This document shows positions 17,303 to 26,491 of a stretch of DNA of 64,000 bases, piece after piece (positions within the stretch are counted from its first letter, which is position 1; every line of letters begins with the position of its first letter). The translations under genes and the position numbers were made by a program. Location of the stretch: NCBI GenBank assembly GCA_022786605.1, contig JALFWW010000005.1, positions 1-64,000 of the forward strand, given 5' to 3'. Under the pieces are notes generated by a model. The model ran no database searches. It saw nothing but the letters and a program-made list of their open reading frames with translations, and was not told the origin of the DNA. Source of the stretch: Clostridia bacterium (GTDB lineage Bacteria; Bacillota; Clostridia; Lachnospirales; Anaerotignaceae).

Positions 17303-20074
17303 ATGGGATTTTATTTTGCGGAAGTCCGCAAACTGCGGCGGGAACTGCAGGCGGCCTATGGAGCCGGTGAATATAAAAAAGCATTGATATTGGGCAAAAA
17401 TATCTTACAGAAATATATGGAAAATGACGACGCCAACACCATGGAATACGCGTCGGATATGCACAATCTGGGGGTTATTTTCGACACCATGGGCATGTAT
17501 CCCAAGGCGGTGGAGTATTACAAAAAAGCGGCTGTACTGAAACGGGATTGTTCTGGAGAAAGCCTTTCCTATGCGGATACGGTGAATAACCTTGCCATTG
17601 CGTACAACAACATGGGAGAAGGGGAGAAAGCCCGCAGATTCCATGAAGAGGTGCTGAAGATTCGGGAAATGAAACTGGGTAAGGATCATCCTGATACCAT
17701 TTACAGTCTGTTCCATCTGGGGAATACGGAAGAAGACCTCCAGCAGTACGAAAAAGCTGTGGAATACCACCAGCAGGCTTTGGAGCGGGCAAGACGTTCT
17801 GCGGATTTCTCCAAAGAAGATCTGGCGGACATTTTCGCTTCTCTGGGGTCAGCCTATGACGGCGGCGGCAATTACAGACGTTCCATTTCTTCTTATGAAA
17901 AAGCCTTGGATTTTATGGAAAAAGCAGGGGTAGAGGAAAGCTTCTGTTATATGATCTGGACATTATCTCTGGCGGAGGTCTGCGAGAAAGCGGGATGGAA
18001 TGAACTGGCAGTGGAATACTGTGAAAAAGCAGTGCAGATGCGTCGGAAGATGATGCAGGACAGCCATTTGGATTACATCAACAGCCTGAACAGTCTGGGG
18101 GTATTGTGCTGCAAAGCAGGGATGTTTGAAAAGTCTTTGCGGTGCCATGAGGAAGTGCTGAAACTGGTGCGGGAAGTGCTGGGCGGCGATCATTTGTTTT
18201 ACGCCGATACTTTGAATAATATGAGCGCTGATTACAGTGGCATGGGGCAGATGGAGAAGGCGCTGGAAGCCAATGGGGAGGCATTGCGGCGGAAAGAAGC
18301 GGCTTTGGGACACTCCCATCCACAGGTGGCTGTGTGCTACATGAGCAGAGGCAGACTTTACGAAAAAATGGGACGGGATACAGACGCTCTTGCGGCTTAT
18401 GAAAAAGCATTGCTCATTCGTCGGGATACCGTAGGCAGGATGGACCCTTTGTATGCGGACACATTGGAGCAGATTGCCGGTCTTTTTACCGCAAAAGGCG
18501 CTTACGAAGCGGCGGCGGAATACTTGCAGGAGGCTTTGTATATCCGCAGAGAAGCGGAAACAGGCACAGACCGTGATCTGGTGGGTGGTTTGCAGCTTTT
18601 GGCGGATGTGAAGCAGAAAGCGGGAGAAGGTCAGGCGGCGGCAGCCCTCTGCCGGGAAGCCATTGAACTGTTGGAAAAGCATTTCAGCAAAAATCATCCC
18701 GAATACGCCATTGGTCTGGCAAAACTGGGTGAGATTCTGGCAAGAGAGAAACAGTATGACGAAGCCATTCAGATTTTGACAGAAAGCGCTGCCATTCAGA
18801 AAGAAATGCTGGATGAGGACAATCCAAGATATTTGAAAACACTGGAATATCTGGCAGAAGTTTGTGTGCGCAAAGGCGATTATGCCGTGGCAGTTCAGCA
18901 TTATCTGGCACTTAATGACGCAAACTATGAGGAAACGGCGGAAGATAAACAGCGGGCGGCGGAAACACTGCTGGCAGTTGCCGTTTGTTATCTTGCCATG
19001 GGCAATGAGAAAAAGGCGGAGGCTTACCGGAAAGAGGCGGTGGAAAAACTTACCCGCGCAGGCGGCGGTGTGCCAGAAAAGTTTGCCAAACGCCATCAAC
19101 AGTATGATTTGCTGGCAAACAAAGGGAAACTGCCTTATGAAGGAGCGGAACGTCAGGCAAAAATGGAAGAAAGGCGGCGGCTCCAGAAGGCCAAAGACCT
19201 TTTTACAGAAATGCTGGCACAGCGGGGAGAACAGGCACAATCTCTGGATAAAGAAGCTGTGCGTAATGCCATTTCCTTGGGAGATTTGCAGATGCGTACA
19301 GGCAATCGGGAACAGGCATTTTTCTGGTATCAGGCGGCGGAACAGGCGGCGGAAGGCATGGAATACGCACAGGCTTGCCGCAGATTAGGCGAATGGTACC
19401 TGACAGCGGGAGAATATCTGAAAGGTCTGCAAAAGCTTACCAACGCCAAGAATTACATCGAAGAATATGACAGTGTGAAAACGAAAGACTACTGCGAACT
19501 GCTGGCGGAAATCGGTGACTGCTATTTTGCCATGGGCGAAAAAGAAAAGGCAGTGGGCATGTATCTGCCTTATGTGCGGCTGTTCCGTGATTTGCAGCTG
19601 CCCAGAGGAAAACAATATCAGCGCAGACTGGAGCGCACAGGCAGACTGCTGGCAGACAGCGGACGCCATAAAGAAGCGGCGGAATGTTTCAGTGAACTGG
19701 CACTGGCAACCCGTATGATGGAAGGGGAATCGGAGAATTTTGCCCGTCTGCTTCTGAAAACAGCGGCTTCCCATATTGCCCAGGGAAATCAGAAAGAAGC
19801 AAATACCCTTTTGGATCGGGCTTTGCTGTTGGGAACTGCCAAAGGCAGGGATACAGAAGCTTATGGCAAGCTCTGTGACCGCATCGGACGGATGTATGCC
19901 GCCAACGGCAGTCTGGAACGGGCAGAGGACTGCCTTTCCATCGCTTATGAAATGACAAGAAACGGCAAAAAATGCCTGACCAGAGATGGTCTTGCCGCAC
20001 TTTTGTCCGTGCTGCGGAAACTGGGGCAGGAACAGCGGTATTTTGCTGTAAAACAAGGCAAAAAATTGGAATAA
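17303..20074 (+). CDS. Large tetratricopeptide-repeat protein
   Basis: 923-residue soluble protein made almost wholly of TPR helices of the kinesin-light-chain (TPR_12) type. Repeats such as [17 protein letters not shown] and [17 protein letters not shown] recur every 40-45 residues. No signal peptide, membrane segment or enzymatic domain is seen. The start at 17303 lies 7 nt after GGGGAGG; an ATG at 17297 is only 1 nt from it. Such arrays act as protein-binding scaffolds, but the partner is unknown. It sits between recX and the ribosomal L21 cluster. Confidence 0.85.
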   Translation: MGFYFAEVRKLRRELQAAYGAGEYKKALILGKNILQKYMENDDANTMEYASDMHNLGVIFDTMGMYPKAVEYYKKAAVLKRDCSGESLSYADTVNNLAIAYNNMGEGEKARRFHEEVLKIREMKLGKDHPDTIYSLFHLGNTEEDLQQYEKAVEYHQQALERARRSADFSKEDLADIFASLGSAYDGGGNYRRSISSYEKALDFMEKAGVEESFCYMIWTLSLAEVCEKAGWNELAVEYCEKAVQMRRKMMQDSHLDYINSLNSLGVLCCKAGMFEKSLRCHEEVLKLVREVLGGDHLFYADTLNNMSADYSGMGQMEKALEANGEALRRKEAALGHSHPQVAVCYMSRGRLYEKMGRDTDALAAYEKALLIRRDTVGRMDPLYADTLEQIAGLFTAKGAYEAAAEYLQEALYIRREAETGTDRDLVGGLQLLADVKQKAGEGQAAAALCREAIELLEKHFSKNHPEYAIGLAKLGEILAREKQYDEAIQILTESAAIQKEMLDEDNPRYLKTLEYLAEVCVRKGDYAVAVQHYLALNDANYEETAEDKQRAAETLLAVAVCYLAMGNEKKAEAYRKEAVEKLTRAGGGVPEKFAKRHQQYDLLANKGKLPYEGAERQAKMEERRRLQKAKDLFTEMLAQRGEQAQSLDKEAVRNAISLGDLQMRTGNREQAFFWYQAAEQAAEGMEYAQACRRLGEWYLTAGEYLKGLQKLTNAKNYIEEYDSVKTKDYCELLAEIGDCYFAMGEKEKAVGMYLPYVRLFRDLQLPRGKQYQRRLERTGRLLADSGRHKEAAECFSELALATRMMEGESENFARLLLKTAASHIAQGNQKEANTLLDRALLLGTAKGRDTEAYGKLCDRIGRMYAANGSLERAEDCLSIAYEMTRNGKKCLTRDGLAALLSVLRKLGQEQRYFAVKQGKKLE

Positions 20075-20079
20075 AAGTG

Positions 20080-20108
20080 TTGACAGGCACAAAACCCTGT
20101 GATACTAT
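20080..20108 (+). promoter_or_regulatory. Promoter of the rplU-prp-rpmA operon
   Basis: TTGACA (20080-20085) and TACTAT (20103-20108) are 17 bp apart. They begin 6 bp after the TPR stop, so the ribosomal genes have their own promoter. Confidence 0.75.
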
Positions 20109-20120
20109 AATGAAGTATGT

Positions 20121-20190
20121 CAGCCGCATGGAGAGGTTCTGGAAAACCGAAGAAAGGCTTCGGTTACCGTATCCAGCGAGTAAATTGCGA
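20121..20190 (+). ncRNA. Structured L21 leader RNA
   Basis: The leader upstream of rplU folds into an 8-bp stem (AACCGAAG 20145-20152 with CTTCGGTT 20158-20165) closed by an outer CTGGA/TCCAG helix (20139-20143 with 20172-20176). Position and form match the ribosomal protein L21 leaders of Firmicutes, which are thought to mediate autoregulation. Assignment rests on position and folding, not on a covariance search. Confidence 0.55.
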
Positions 20191-20202
20191 GGAGGTGTTC
20201 AC

Positions 20203-20508
20203 ATGTACGCAATTATTGAAACTGGTGGTAAGCAGTACAAAGTAGCAGAAGGCGATATCATCACAGTAGAAAAACTGGGTGTTGAAGCAGGTCAGGAATA
20301 TACTTTCGACAAAGTTCTGGTACTGGCGAAAGACGGCGATGTAAAAGTTGGCGCTCCCTACGTTGAAGGCGCAGCAGTTACAGCATCCGTAATCGGTGAC
20401 GGCAAAGCGAAAAAAGTAGTCGTTTACAAATACAAACCCAAAAAAGGTTTCCACAAGAAAAACGGTCACAGACAGCCTTTCACAAAACTGCAGATTAAAT
20501 CCATCTAA
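20203..20508 (+). CDS. rplU: 50S ribosomal protein L21
   Basis: 101-residue L21, with the typical start [14 protein letters not shown] and the basic end [17 protein letters not shown]. It binds 23S rRNA in the large subunit. The ATG at 20203 follows GAGGAGGTG; a longer open frame upstream overlaps the structured leader and was rejected. It is the first gene of the conserved L21-Prp-L27 operon. Confidence 0.96.
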   Translation: MYAIIETGGKQYKVAEGDIITVEKLGVEAGQEYTFDKVLVLAKDGDVKVGAPYVEGAAVTASVIGDGKAKKVVVYKYKPKKGFHKKNGHRQPFTKLQIKSI

Positions 20509-20510
20509 TT

Positions 20511-20843
20511 ATGATCAAGGCTAAGCTTTATCAGAAAGAGAATAAAATCTGTGCATTTGAGATTTCCGGTCACGCAGGCTATGCACCCCATGGGGAAGAC
20601 ATTGTTTGTGCGGCAGTTACCATACTTTCTCTTAATACGGTCAATGCCATAGAGCAGTTTACGGACGTGCCCTTTCAGGCAGAAGCCGATGAGAAAAAAG
20701 GCGGTTATCTCAAAGTTGTGTTCCCTTTAGAGGGAATGGAGGACGAACGGGTACAGCTGCTTTTGCAGACATTGTGGCTCGGGTTGTCCGGCATTGAAAT
20801 GGAATATAACAAGTATCTTACTTTGAAAATTGAGGAGGTGTAA
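20511..20843 (+). CDS. prp: Ribosomal-processing cysteine protease Prp
   Basis: 110-residue protease that removes the N-terminal extension of ribosomal protein L27. The catalytic pair is visible as H21 and C33 in [18 protein letters not shown]. It lies between rplU and rpmA, 2 nt from each, the standard Firmicute arrangement. Its substrate is the product of the next gene, whose N-terminus carries the expected LNLQFFA cleavage site. Confidence 0.93.
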   Translation: MIKAKLYQKENKICAFEISGHAGYAPHGEDIVCAAVTILSLNTVNAIEQFTDVPFQAEADEKKGGYLKVVFPLEGMEDERVQLLLQTLWLGLSGIEMEYNKYLTLKIEEV

Positions 20844-20845
20844 GT

Positions 20846-21136
20846 ATGTTCAGATTGAACCTTCAGTTCTTCGCGCACCACAAAGGCGGCGGTTCCACAA
20901 AGAACGGTCGTGACTCCAATGCTAAGAGATTGGGTGCAAAACGTGCAGACGGTCAGTTTGTACTGGCAGGCAATATTTTATACACACAGCGTGGTACGAA
21001 AATCCATCCCGGTGTGAACGTAGGCAAAGGCGGCAACGATACACTGTTCGCTTTGGTTGACGGTCGTGTAAAATATGAAAGAAAAGGCAGAGATAAAAAA
21101 CAGGTTTCCGTATACCCTGTTGAAATCGCTGAATAA
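20846..21136 (+). CDS. rpmA: 50S ribosomal protein L27 precursor
   Basis: 96-residue L27 with a short N-terminal extension, [10 protein letters not shown], before the mature [14 protein letters not shown]. In Firmicutes this extension is cleaved by Prp before the L27 N-terminus can reach the peptidyl-transferase centre. GAGGAGGTG lies directly upstream. Confidence 0.96.
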   Translation: MFRLNLQFFAHHKGGGSTKNGRDSNAKRLGAKRADGQFVLAGNILYTQRGTKIHPGVNVGKGGNDTLFALVDGRVKYERKGRDKKQVSVYPVEIAE

Positions 21137-21144
21137 GAATGTTG

Positions 21145-21177
21145 AAGGCTTCAAATGATATCATTTGAAGCCTTTTT
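21145..21177 (+). terminator. Terminator after rpmA
   Basis: A 30-base perfect palindrome (arms AAGGCTTCAAATGAT and its complement) followed by a T run. It separates rpmA from obgE. Confidence 0.88.
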
Positions 21178-21249
21178 CGTGAAAAGCAAAACAGTTTGCT
21201 TCTGACGAAAGAGGTTTTGAAAGAAAGAGAAAGGATACGAGGTGAGAAT

Positions 21250-22524
21250 ATGTTTGTAGATAGAGTCAAGATTCATGTAAAAGGCGGCAACGGCGGCAAT
21301 GGTATGGTTTCTTTCTTCCGTGCGAAATATATTACCCATGGCGGTCCTGACGGCGGCGACGGCGGCAGAGGCGGCGACGTTATTTTTGTAGGGGACGAAA
21401 GCATGGGTACTCTCATGGACTTCCGTTATAAGAGAATGTTCAAGGCAGGCAACGGTCAGGATGGCGGCAAACGCAACTGTTTCGGGAAAGACGGCGAAAG
21501 CGTTGTCATCAAAGTGCCCGTTGGTACGGTTATCCGTGAAGCGGAAAGCGGCAAGATCATGGCGGACATTACCAAACATGGGGAAGAAAAAATCCTGATC
21601 CACGGCGGCAAAGGCGGCAAGGGCAATCAGCACTTTGCAACACCCACCAGACAGGCACCCCGTTACGCGGAACAGGGCAGAGTGGCAAAAGAATACGATG
21701 TGATTCTGGAACTGAAACTGATCGCAGACGTTGGTCTCATTGGTTTCCCGAACGTTGGCAAATCCACACTGCTGTCCATGGTAACAAACGCAAACCCCAA
21801 AATCGCAAACTATCACTTTACCACACTGGCTCCCAATTTGGGCGTGGTAGAAGGCAGATACGGCGATTCCTTCGTACTGGCTGATATTCCTGGTCTGGTA
21901 GAAGGCGCCAGCGAAGGCGTTGGTCTGGGACATGCCTTCCTGCGTCATGTGGAACGTACCAAAGTGTTTATCCATGTGGTAGACGCTGCTGGTGTGGAAG
22001 GTGACGACCCTGTGGAAAACGTGCGTAAAATCAATCAGGAACTGGAAGCATACAATCCTGAACTGATGAAACGTCCTCAGGTGATCGCAGCAAACAAAAC
22101 AGACATTCCCGGTTCCGAAGAAAATGTGGAACGACTGAAAGAAGCTTATGAAAAAGAAGGCTTTGAAGTATTCCCCATTTCTGCGGCAACCAACAAAGGT
22201 CTGGATGAACTGCTGACAAAAGTAGCGGAAATCCTGAAAAACTATCCCGAAGATATCGTATTCGAAGAAGAATATGAAGAATACGACGAAGTGGCAGTGG
22301 ATCAGGAACCTTTCACCATCGAAATCGAGGACGAAGTTTATGTGGTAAGAGGTGTCGGTGTCGAAAAGATGATCGGCTACACCAACATCGATACAGAAAA
22401 GGGCTTCGCTTTCTTCCAGCGTTATCTGAAAGAAAAAGGCATCATCGAAGCTTTGGAGGAAAAAGGTATTCAGGAAGGCGATACCGTGCGTATTTACGAT
22501 ATGGAATTCGAATTCTGGAAATAA
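21250..22524 (+). CDS. obgE: GTPase Obg
   Basis: 424-residue ribosome-associated GTPase. The Gly-rich Obg domain covers about residues 1-158, the G domain has GFPNVGKST, DIPGLVEGASEG and the NKTD motif, and a C-terminal OCT domain follows. It acts in large-subunit maturation and stress control. The ATG at 21250 follows GAGGTGA; an earlier in-frame start at 21196 would add 18 residues before the Obg fold and was rejected. Confidence 0.95.
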   Translation: MFVDRVKIHVKGGNGGNGMVSFFRAKYITHGGPDGGDGGRGGDVIFVGDESMGTLMDFRYKRMFKAGNGQDGGKRNCFGKDGESVVIKVPVGTVIREAESGKIMADITKHGEEKILIHGGKGGKGNQHFATPTRQAPRYAEQGRVAKEYDVILELKLIADVGLIGFPNVGKSTLLSMVTNANPKIANYHFTTLAPNLGVVEGRYGDSFVLADIPGLVEGASEGVGLGHAFLRHVERTKVFIHVVDAAGVEGDDPVENVRKINQELEAYNPELMKRPQVIAANKTDIPGSEENVERLKEAYEKEGFEVFPISAATNKGLDELLTKVAEILKNYPEDIVFEEEYEEYDEVAVDQEPFTIEIEDEVYVVRGVGVEKMIGYTNIDTEKGFAFFQRYLKEKGIIEALEEKGIQEGDTVRIYDMEFEFWK

Positions 22525-22547
22525 TTCCCCAAAAAGAGAAAATCAAA

Positions 22548-22663
22548 GGGAAGAAAGTAACTTCCGCTTAAAAACATAACAGATTAAATATCAGTAAAAA
22601 TAAGAAAGTGGAAATTCTCTGGATGACAAGGATTTCCGCTTTCTTTGTTTTCTGATGAAGATG
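22548..22663 (+). repeat. Dispersed hairpin element, copy C (internally deleted)
   Basis: It lies 3' of obgE in the same orientation. It has a 5' block GAAAGTAACTTCCGCTTAAAAACAT like copy A, lacks most of the middle block, and keeps the terminal hairpin (22602-22615 with 22632-22645) and TTTGTTTTCTGATGAAGATG. The paired bases read GTGGAAA/TTTCCGC here, different from copies A and B but still paired. Confidence 0.75.
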
Positions 22664-22768
22664 CTCCGAACTCTGTCAGTGCGGTGGATTCTTCCGTTTT
22701 TGTTTCGGCGGAAATGTAACATTTCTGTGAATTTCTCGGAAAAGCCGATGTATTTTGGCTGATCCGAT

Positions 22769-22777
22769 GGTATAATA
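22769..22777 (+). promoter_or_regulatory. Extended -10 promoter of mutS2
   Basis: TGGTATAAT is a TGn-extended -10 box about 80 nt before the mutS2 start. No good -35 is present. The gap 22525-22859 otherwise holds repeat copy C. Confidence 0.5.
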
Positions 22778-22859
22778 ACAAAATAAGCGGCGCAAGCTGC
22801 CTTATTTGTATGTCAGAAAACAGCCCCATGAGGGGTATAGAATAGATTGAGGTAATGGA

Positions 22860-25229
22860 ATGAACGAAAAAGCATTGCGTATTTTGGAATACGATAAAAT
22901 CATAAATATGCTGGCGGGATTTGCCGTTTCCCCTATGGCAAAGGAGATGGCTCATCATTTGCAGCCTTCTGTTTCCATGTCGGAAATCGTGCTGCGTCAG
23001 CAGGAAACCACCGAAGCCGTCAGCATGGTGCTGCGCAAAGGCAGTCCTTCTTTCGGTGGCTTTCGGGAAATCCGTCCCCAGCTGAAACGGGCGGAAATGG
23101 GCGGTACCCTGTCCATTCCCGAATTGATGCACATCGGGGAATTTCTCTATGTTTGCCGTAAGGCGAAGAATTACGCGAAGAATGAAAACAAGGCGGAAAC
23201 TTATGAACGTCTGGACGAATATTTTGAACTGCTGACACTGATTCCCAATCTGGAAAATGAAATCACCAGATGTATTGTGTCTGAAACGGAAATCGCTGAC
23301 GATGCTAGTGCAGGATTGAAAAGCGTCCGTAAGGAAATCAAGATTTCCAATGACCGCGTGAAAGACCATCTGAATGGGGTCATTTCTTCTTCCGCATATC
23401 GGAATATGTTGCAGGATTTTGTTATCACCATCAGAAATGACAGATATTGTGTGCCTGTCAAGAGTGAATACCGCAGTGTGTTCCCCGGTATGGTACACGA
23501 CCAGTCCAATACAGGTTCTACTGTATTTATGGAACCTTTGAGCGTGGTACAGCTGAACAACAAAATCAAAGAATTGCAGGCGAAAGAACGGGAGGAAATC
23601 GAAAAAATCCTCACCAGCCTTTCTATTATGGTCATCCAAAATGAAGCACAGCTCAGCGCAAACCTAGAACTGCTGACACAGCTGGACTTCATTTTCGCAA
23701 AAGCACAGCTTTCCCTGTCCATGGATGGCACACAGCCCTTGTTTAACACAAAAGGCTATGTGAATATCCAGAAAGGCAGACATCCTCTGCTGGATAAGAA
23801 AACTGTGGTGCCTATCAATATTTATCTGGGAAAAGAATTTACCACACTGCTCATTACTGGTCCTAACACTGGTGGTAAGACTGTTGCACTGAAAACATTG
23901 GGTCTGTTCTCCCTCATGGGGCAGGCAGGGCTGCATATTCCTGCCAACGACCATTCCCAGTTGGCAGTGTTTGACGAAGTTTTCGCGGACATTGGGGATG
24001 AACAGAGCATTGAGCAGAGCCTGAGTACTTTCTCCGCCCACATGACAAACATCGTCAAGATTCTGGAAGATGTGACAGACAGCTCTCTGGTGCTTTTCGA
24101 CGAATTGGGGGCGGGTACAGACCCTACAGAAGGTGCGGCGCTGGCTATGGCAATCATTTCTTATTTGCATGACCGGAAAATCCGTACCGCTGTTACCACT
24201 CATTACAGCGAATTGAAGGTATACGCTCTTTCCACAGAAGGGGTGGAAAATGCCTGCTGTGAATTCGATGTGGAAACACTGCGTCCTACTTATCGTTTGC
24301 TCATTGGGATTCCTGGGAAAAGTAACGCTTTTGCCATTTCCAAGCGTTTGGGCTTGCAGGATTATATCATCGACAGCGCAAGGGAATTCATTTCCCATGA
24401 CGAAGCCCGTTTTGAAGATGTCATCACAGACTTGGAAATCAGCAAGAAAAGCGTGGCTTTCGAGCAGGAACGGGCGGAACAGTACCGCAGAGAAGCGGAA
24501 AGCCTGAAAAAAGAAGTGGAACGCCAGAAGGAGAAAACAAGAGAACAGAAAGAAAAAATCCTTCAGAAGGCAAGAGAAGAAGCAAAACAGATTTATGCCC
24601 AGGCCAAAGAAGAAGCCGACCAGATCATCAAGGAAATGAACCGGGAAGCAAAGCAGAAAAACCAGCAGAAGGCACTGGAAAACAGAGCCAAGCTGAAAGA
24701 AAAGCTGTCTTCCGTCCAGGAGGACTTCCTCAAGTCCAAAAAGGTGAAACCTACCCACAAGCCCCCTGAAAAATTACAGGCAGGGGACAGAGTTTATGTC
24801 ATTTCCTTTGACCAGAATGGTGTGGCTCTTTCCGCGCCGGATAAGAATAAAGACGTTATGGTGCAGATGGGTATTATGAAGGTGAAAGTGCCTCTGGCAG
24901 AATTGATGCTGGATGATACACCACAGCCCAAAGAACCCAAGCCCAGACAGACCAATGTACGGGCAAAGGCGAAAAAGAGCCAGTTTATTTCCGCGGAAAT
25001 CGACTGCCGTGGTCAGCTGGTGGATGAAGCCATTGTGAATATTGATAAATATATTGATGATGCCTATCTGTCTGGATTAAAACAGATCATCATCATCCAT
25101 GGGAAAGGCACCGGCGCCCTTCGTGCCGGCGTGCAGAAATATCTGCGTACCAATCCTCATGTAAAAAGCCAGCGTCCCGGTACTTTCGGCGAAGGAGATG
25201 CCGGTGTAACGGTGGTAGAACTGAAGTAA
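22860..25229 (+). CDS. mutS2: Endonuclease/ribosome-rescue ATPase MutS2
   Basis: 789-residue MutS2. A core/clamp region is followed by the ATPase with Walker A GPNTGGKT and the DEVFADIGDEQSIEQSLSTF segment, a long charged coiled coil (about residues 520-640), a KOW-like stretch, and a C-terminal Smr nuclease domain (DCRGQLVDEA, IIHGKGTGALR). It lacks the mismatch-recognition N-domain of MutS. In Firmicutes MutS2 acts on collided ribosomes and in recombination control. Confidence 0.93.
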   Translation: MNEKALRILEYDKIINMLAGFAVSPMAKEMAHHLQPSVSMSEIVLRQQETTEAVSMVLRKGSPSFGGFREIRPQLKRAEMGGTLSIPELMHIGEFLYVCRKAKNYAKNENKAETYERLDEYFELLTLIPNLENEITRCIVSETEIADDASAGLKSVRKEIKISNDRVKDHLNGVISSSAYRNMLQDFVITIRNDRYCVPVKSEYRSVFPGMVHDQSNTGSTVFMEPLSVVQLNNKIKELQAKEREEIEKILTSLSIMVIQNEAQLSANLELLTQLDFIFAKAQLSLSMDGTQPLFNTKGYVNIQKGRHPLLDKKTVVPINIYLGKEFTTLLITGPNTGGKTVALKTLGLFSLMGQAGLHIPANDHSQLAVFDEVFADIGDEQSIEQSLSTFSAHMTNIVKILEDVTDSSLVLFDELGAGTDPTEGAALAMAIISYLHDRKIRTAVTTHYSELKVYALSTEGVENACCEFDVETLRPTYRLLIGIPGKSNAFAISKRLGLQDYIIDSAREFISHDEARFEDVITDLEISKKSVAFEQERAEQYRREAESLKKEVERQKEKTREQKEKILQKAREEAKQIYAQAKEEADQIIKEMNREAKQKNQQKALENRAKLKEKLSSVQEDFLKSKKVKPTHKPPEKLQAGDRVYVISFDQNGVALSAPDKNKDVMVQMGIMKVKVPLAELMLDDTPQPKEPKPRQTNVRAKAKKSQFISAEIDCRGQLVDEAIVNIDKYIDDAYLSGLKQIIIIHGKGTGALRAGVQKYLRTNPHVKSQRPGTFGEGDAGVTVVELK

Positions 25230-25258
25230 AAGGTGAGGGTATAAAGGAGATGAATGCC

Positions 25259-25957
25259 GTGAGTGAGAAACAGAAAATTCTGGTAGTAGACGATGATCAG
25301 CATATTGCGGAACTGATTTCTCTGTATCTGATGAAAGACGGTTATGATACGCAGGAGGTTTACGATGGCAGACAAGCATTGGAAGAAGTGATATCTTACG
25401 CACCGGATATGATCCTTCTGGATCTGATGCTGCCGGGCATGGATGGCTATCAGGTCTGCGCGGAAGTGCGCAAAACAAGCAAAGTTCCCATCATCATGCT
25501 GACAGCAAAAGGCGAAACCTTTGACAAGGTGCTGGGTCTGGAACTGGGGGCAGACGATTATATCGTCAAGCCCTTTGACCCGAAGGAACTGGTGGCAAGG
25601 GTAAAGGCAGTGCTGCGCCGCTACGAAGCAGGCAGTGCAAAAGAGGAGGAAGATGACGGTCAGGTATTGCGGTATCCTGATCTGGAGATCAATCTTTCTA
25701 ACTATACTGTTATGTATCATGGGAAGAATGTGGATTTTCCGCCCAAAGAATTTGAACTGCTGCATTTTCTGGCATCCAATCCCAAGCGTGTGTTTACGAG
25801 AGAACAGCTGCTGGACCGTATCTGGGGTTATGAATATGCTGGAGATACCCGTACGGTGGACGTTCATGTAAAACGAATCCGGGAAAAGCTCAATCAGGAC
25901 GATGAATGGGGCATCCGCACTGTTTGGAGCGTGGGTTATAAATTTGGACCAAAGTAA
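25259..25957 (+). CDS. OmpR/PhoB-family response regulator
   Basis: 232-residue two-domain regulator: a receiver with acidic pocket VVDDD, phosphoacceptor D55 in LLDLMLPGMDG and the conserved Lys in YIVKPF, then a winged-helix DNA-binding domain ending in TRTVDVHVKRIREKL and GYKF. The GTG at 25259 lies 9 nt after AAGGAG; the ATG at 25250 touches the ribosome site. Its probable partner kinase is at 26492 on the same strand, separated by an opposing gene. Confidence 0.9.
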   Translation: MSEKQKILVVDDDQHIAELISLYLMKDGYDTQEVYDGRQALEEVISYAPDMILLDLMLPGMDGYQVCAEVRKTSKVPIIMLTAKGETFDKVLGLELGADDYIVKPFDPKELVARVKAVLRRYEAGSAKEEEDDGQVLRYPDLEINLSNYTVMYHGKNVDFPPKEFELLHFLASNPKRVFTREQLLDRIWGYEYAGDTRTVDVHVKRIREKLNQDDEWGIRTVWSVGYKFGPK

Positions 25958-25969
25958 AGGAGAATACAT

Positions 25970-26003
25970 AAAAAATCAGCCGCTGTTTGGCGGCTGATTC
26001 TTT
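25970..26003. terminator. Bidirectional terminator between regulator and small membrane-protein gene
   Basis: A 10-bp stem AATCAGCCGC/GCGGCTGATT (25974-25983 with 25990-25999) with A-rich and T-rich flanks serves both converging genes. Confidence 0.8.
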
Positions 26004-26349
26004 ATAAATTGGCATTTGTTTTTTCTGTTGTATCAGTGTCTGCTTCTGTTACAGTGTTGGCAGGCGCATCTTCTACAGCGGCTGCTTCCGCAGGGAGCTG
26101 TTCAGGTGATGCGTTCAAAGCTGTCTGATTTTCCATTTTCTGTTTCATGGCGAATTCACGCATTTTCCGTTTACGGGCATTGCTGAAACGCAGCAGGAAA
26201 CACAGGAAGAATAAAAAAATCAGCAGACGGTGGAAACTGTTGGTTTCTCCCCAAGGAGTCATATAAATCAGAAAGACTGCCACTAACAGGAGAAATATAT
26301 CCGACAGTTTGATTTTTCTTTTGGGTCTTTGCGGTTGTTGCTGGTTCAT
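26002..26349 (-). CDS. Small membrane protein of unknown function
   Basis: 115-residue protein not recognised as any family. It has a basic, Gln/Pro-rich N-terminus, two hydrophobic segments (about residues 15-31 and 42-55), a basic stretch (NARKRKMREF) and an acidic, Ala/Thr-rich tail. It is encoded on the opposite strand between a response regulator and its likely kinase. The nearest strong ribosome site is about 25 nt upstream of the ATG, so the start is uncertain. A role in the signalling pair is possible but not shown. Confidence 0.6.
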   Translation of the reverse strand: MNQQQPQRPKRKIKLSDIFLLLVAVFLIYMTPWGETNSFHRLLIFLFFLCFLLRFSNARKRKMREFAMKQKMENQTALNASPEQLPAEAAAVEDAPANTVTEADTDTTEKTNANL

Positions 26350-26428
26350 GGTATGTACGGCAGAAATGGTTCTGCCACTCCTTTCTCGTTAATGAGGAAT
26401 GGACAATAAAAAAAACATTCCTGCTTTT

Positions 26429-26437
26429 ATTATAGCA
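26429..26437 (-). promoter_or_regulatory. Extended -10 promoter for the small membrane protein
   Basis: On the minus strand TGCTATAAT lies about 80 nt upstream of the gene start. No convincing -35 is seen. Confidence 0.4.
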
Positions 26438-26491
26438 TGATTTCAACAGTTTGGAATGTTTTTCTTTATTTTCTTTTTTGGAGGCATTTTT

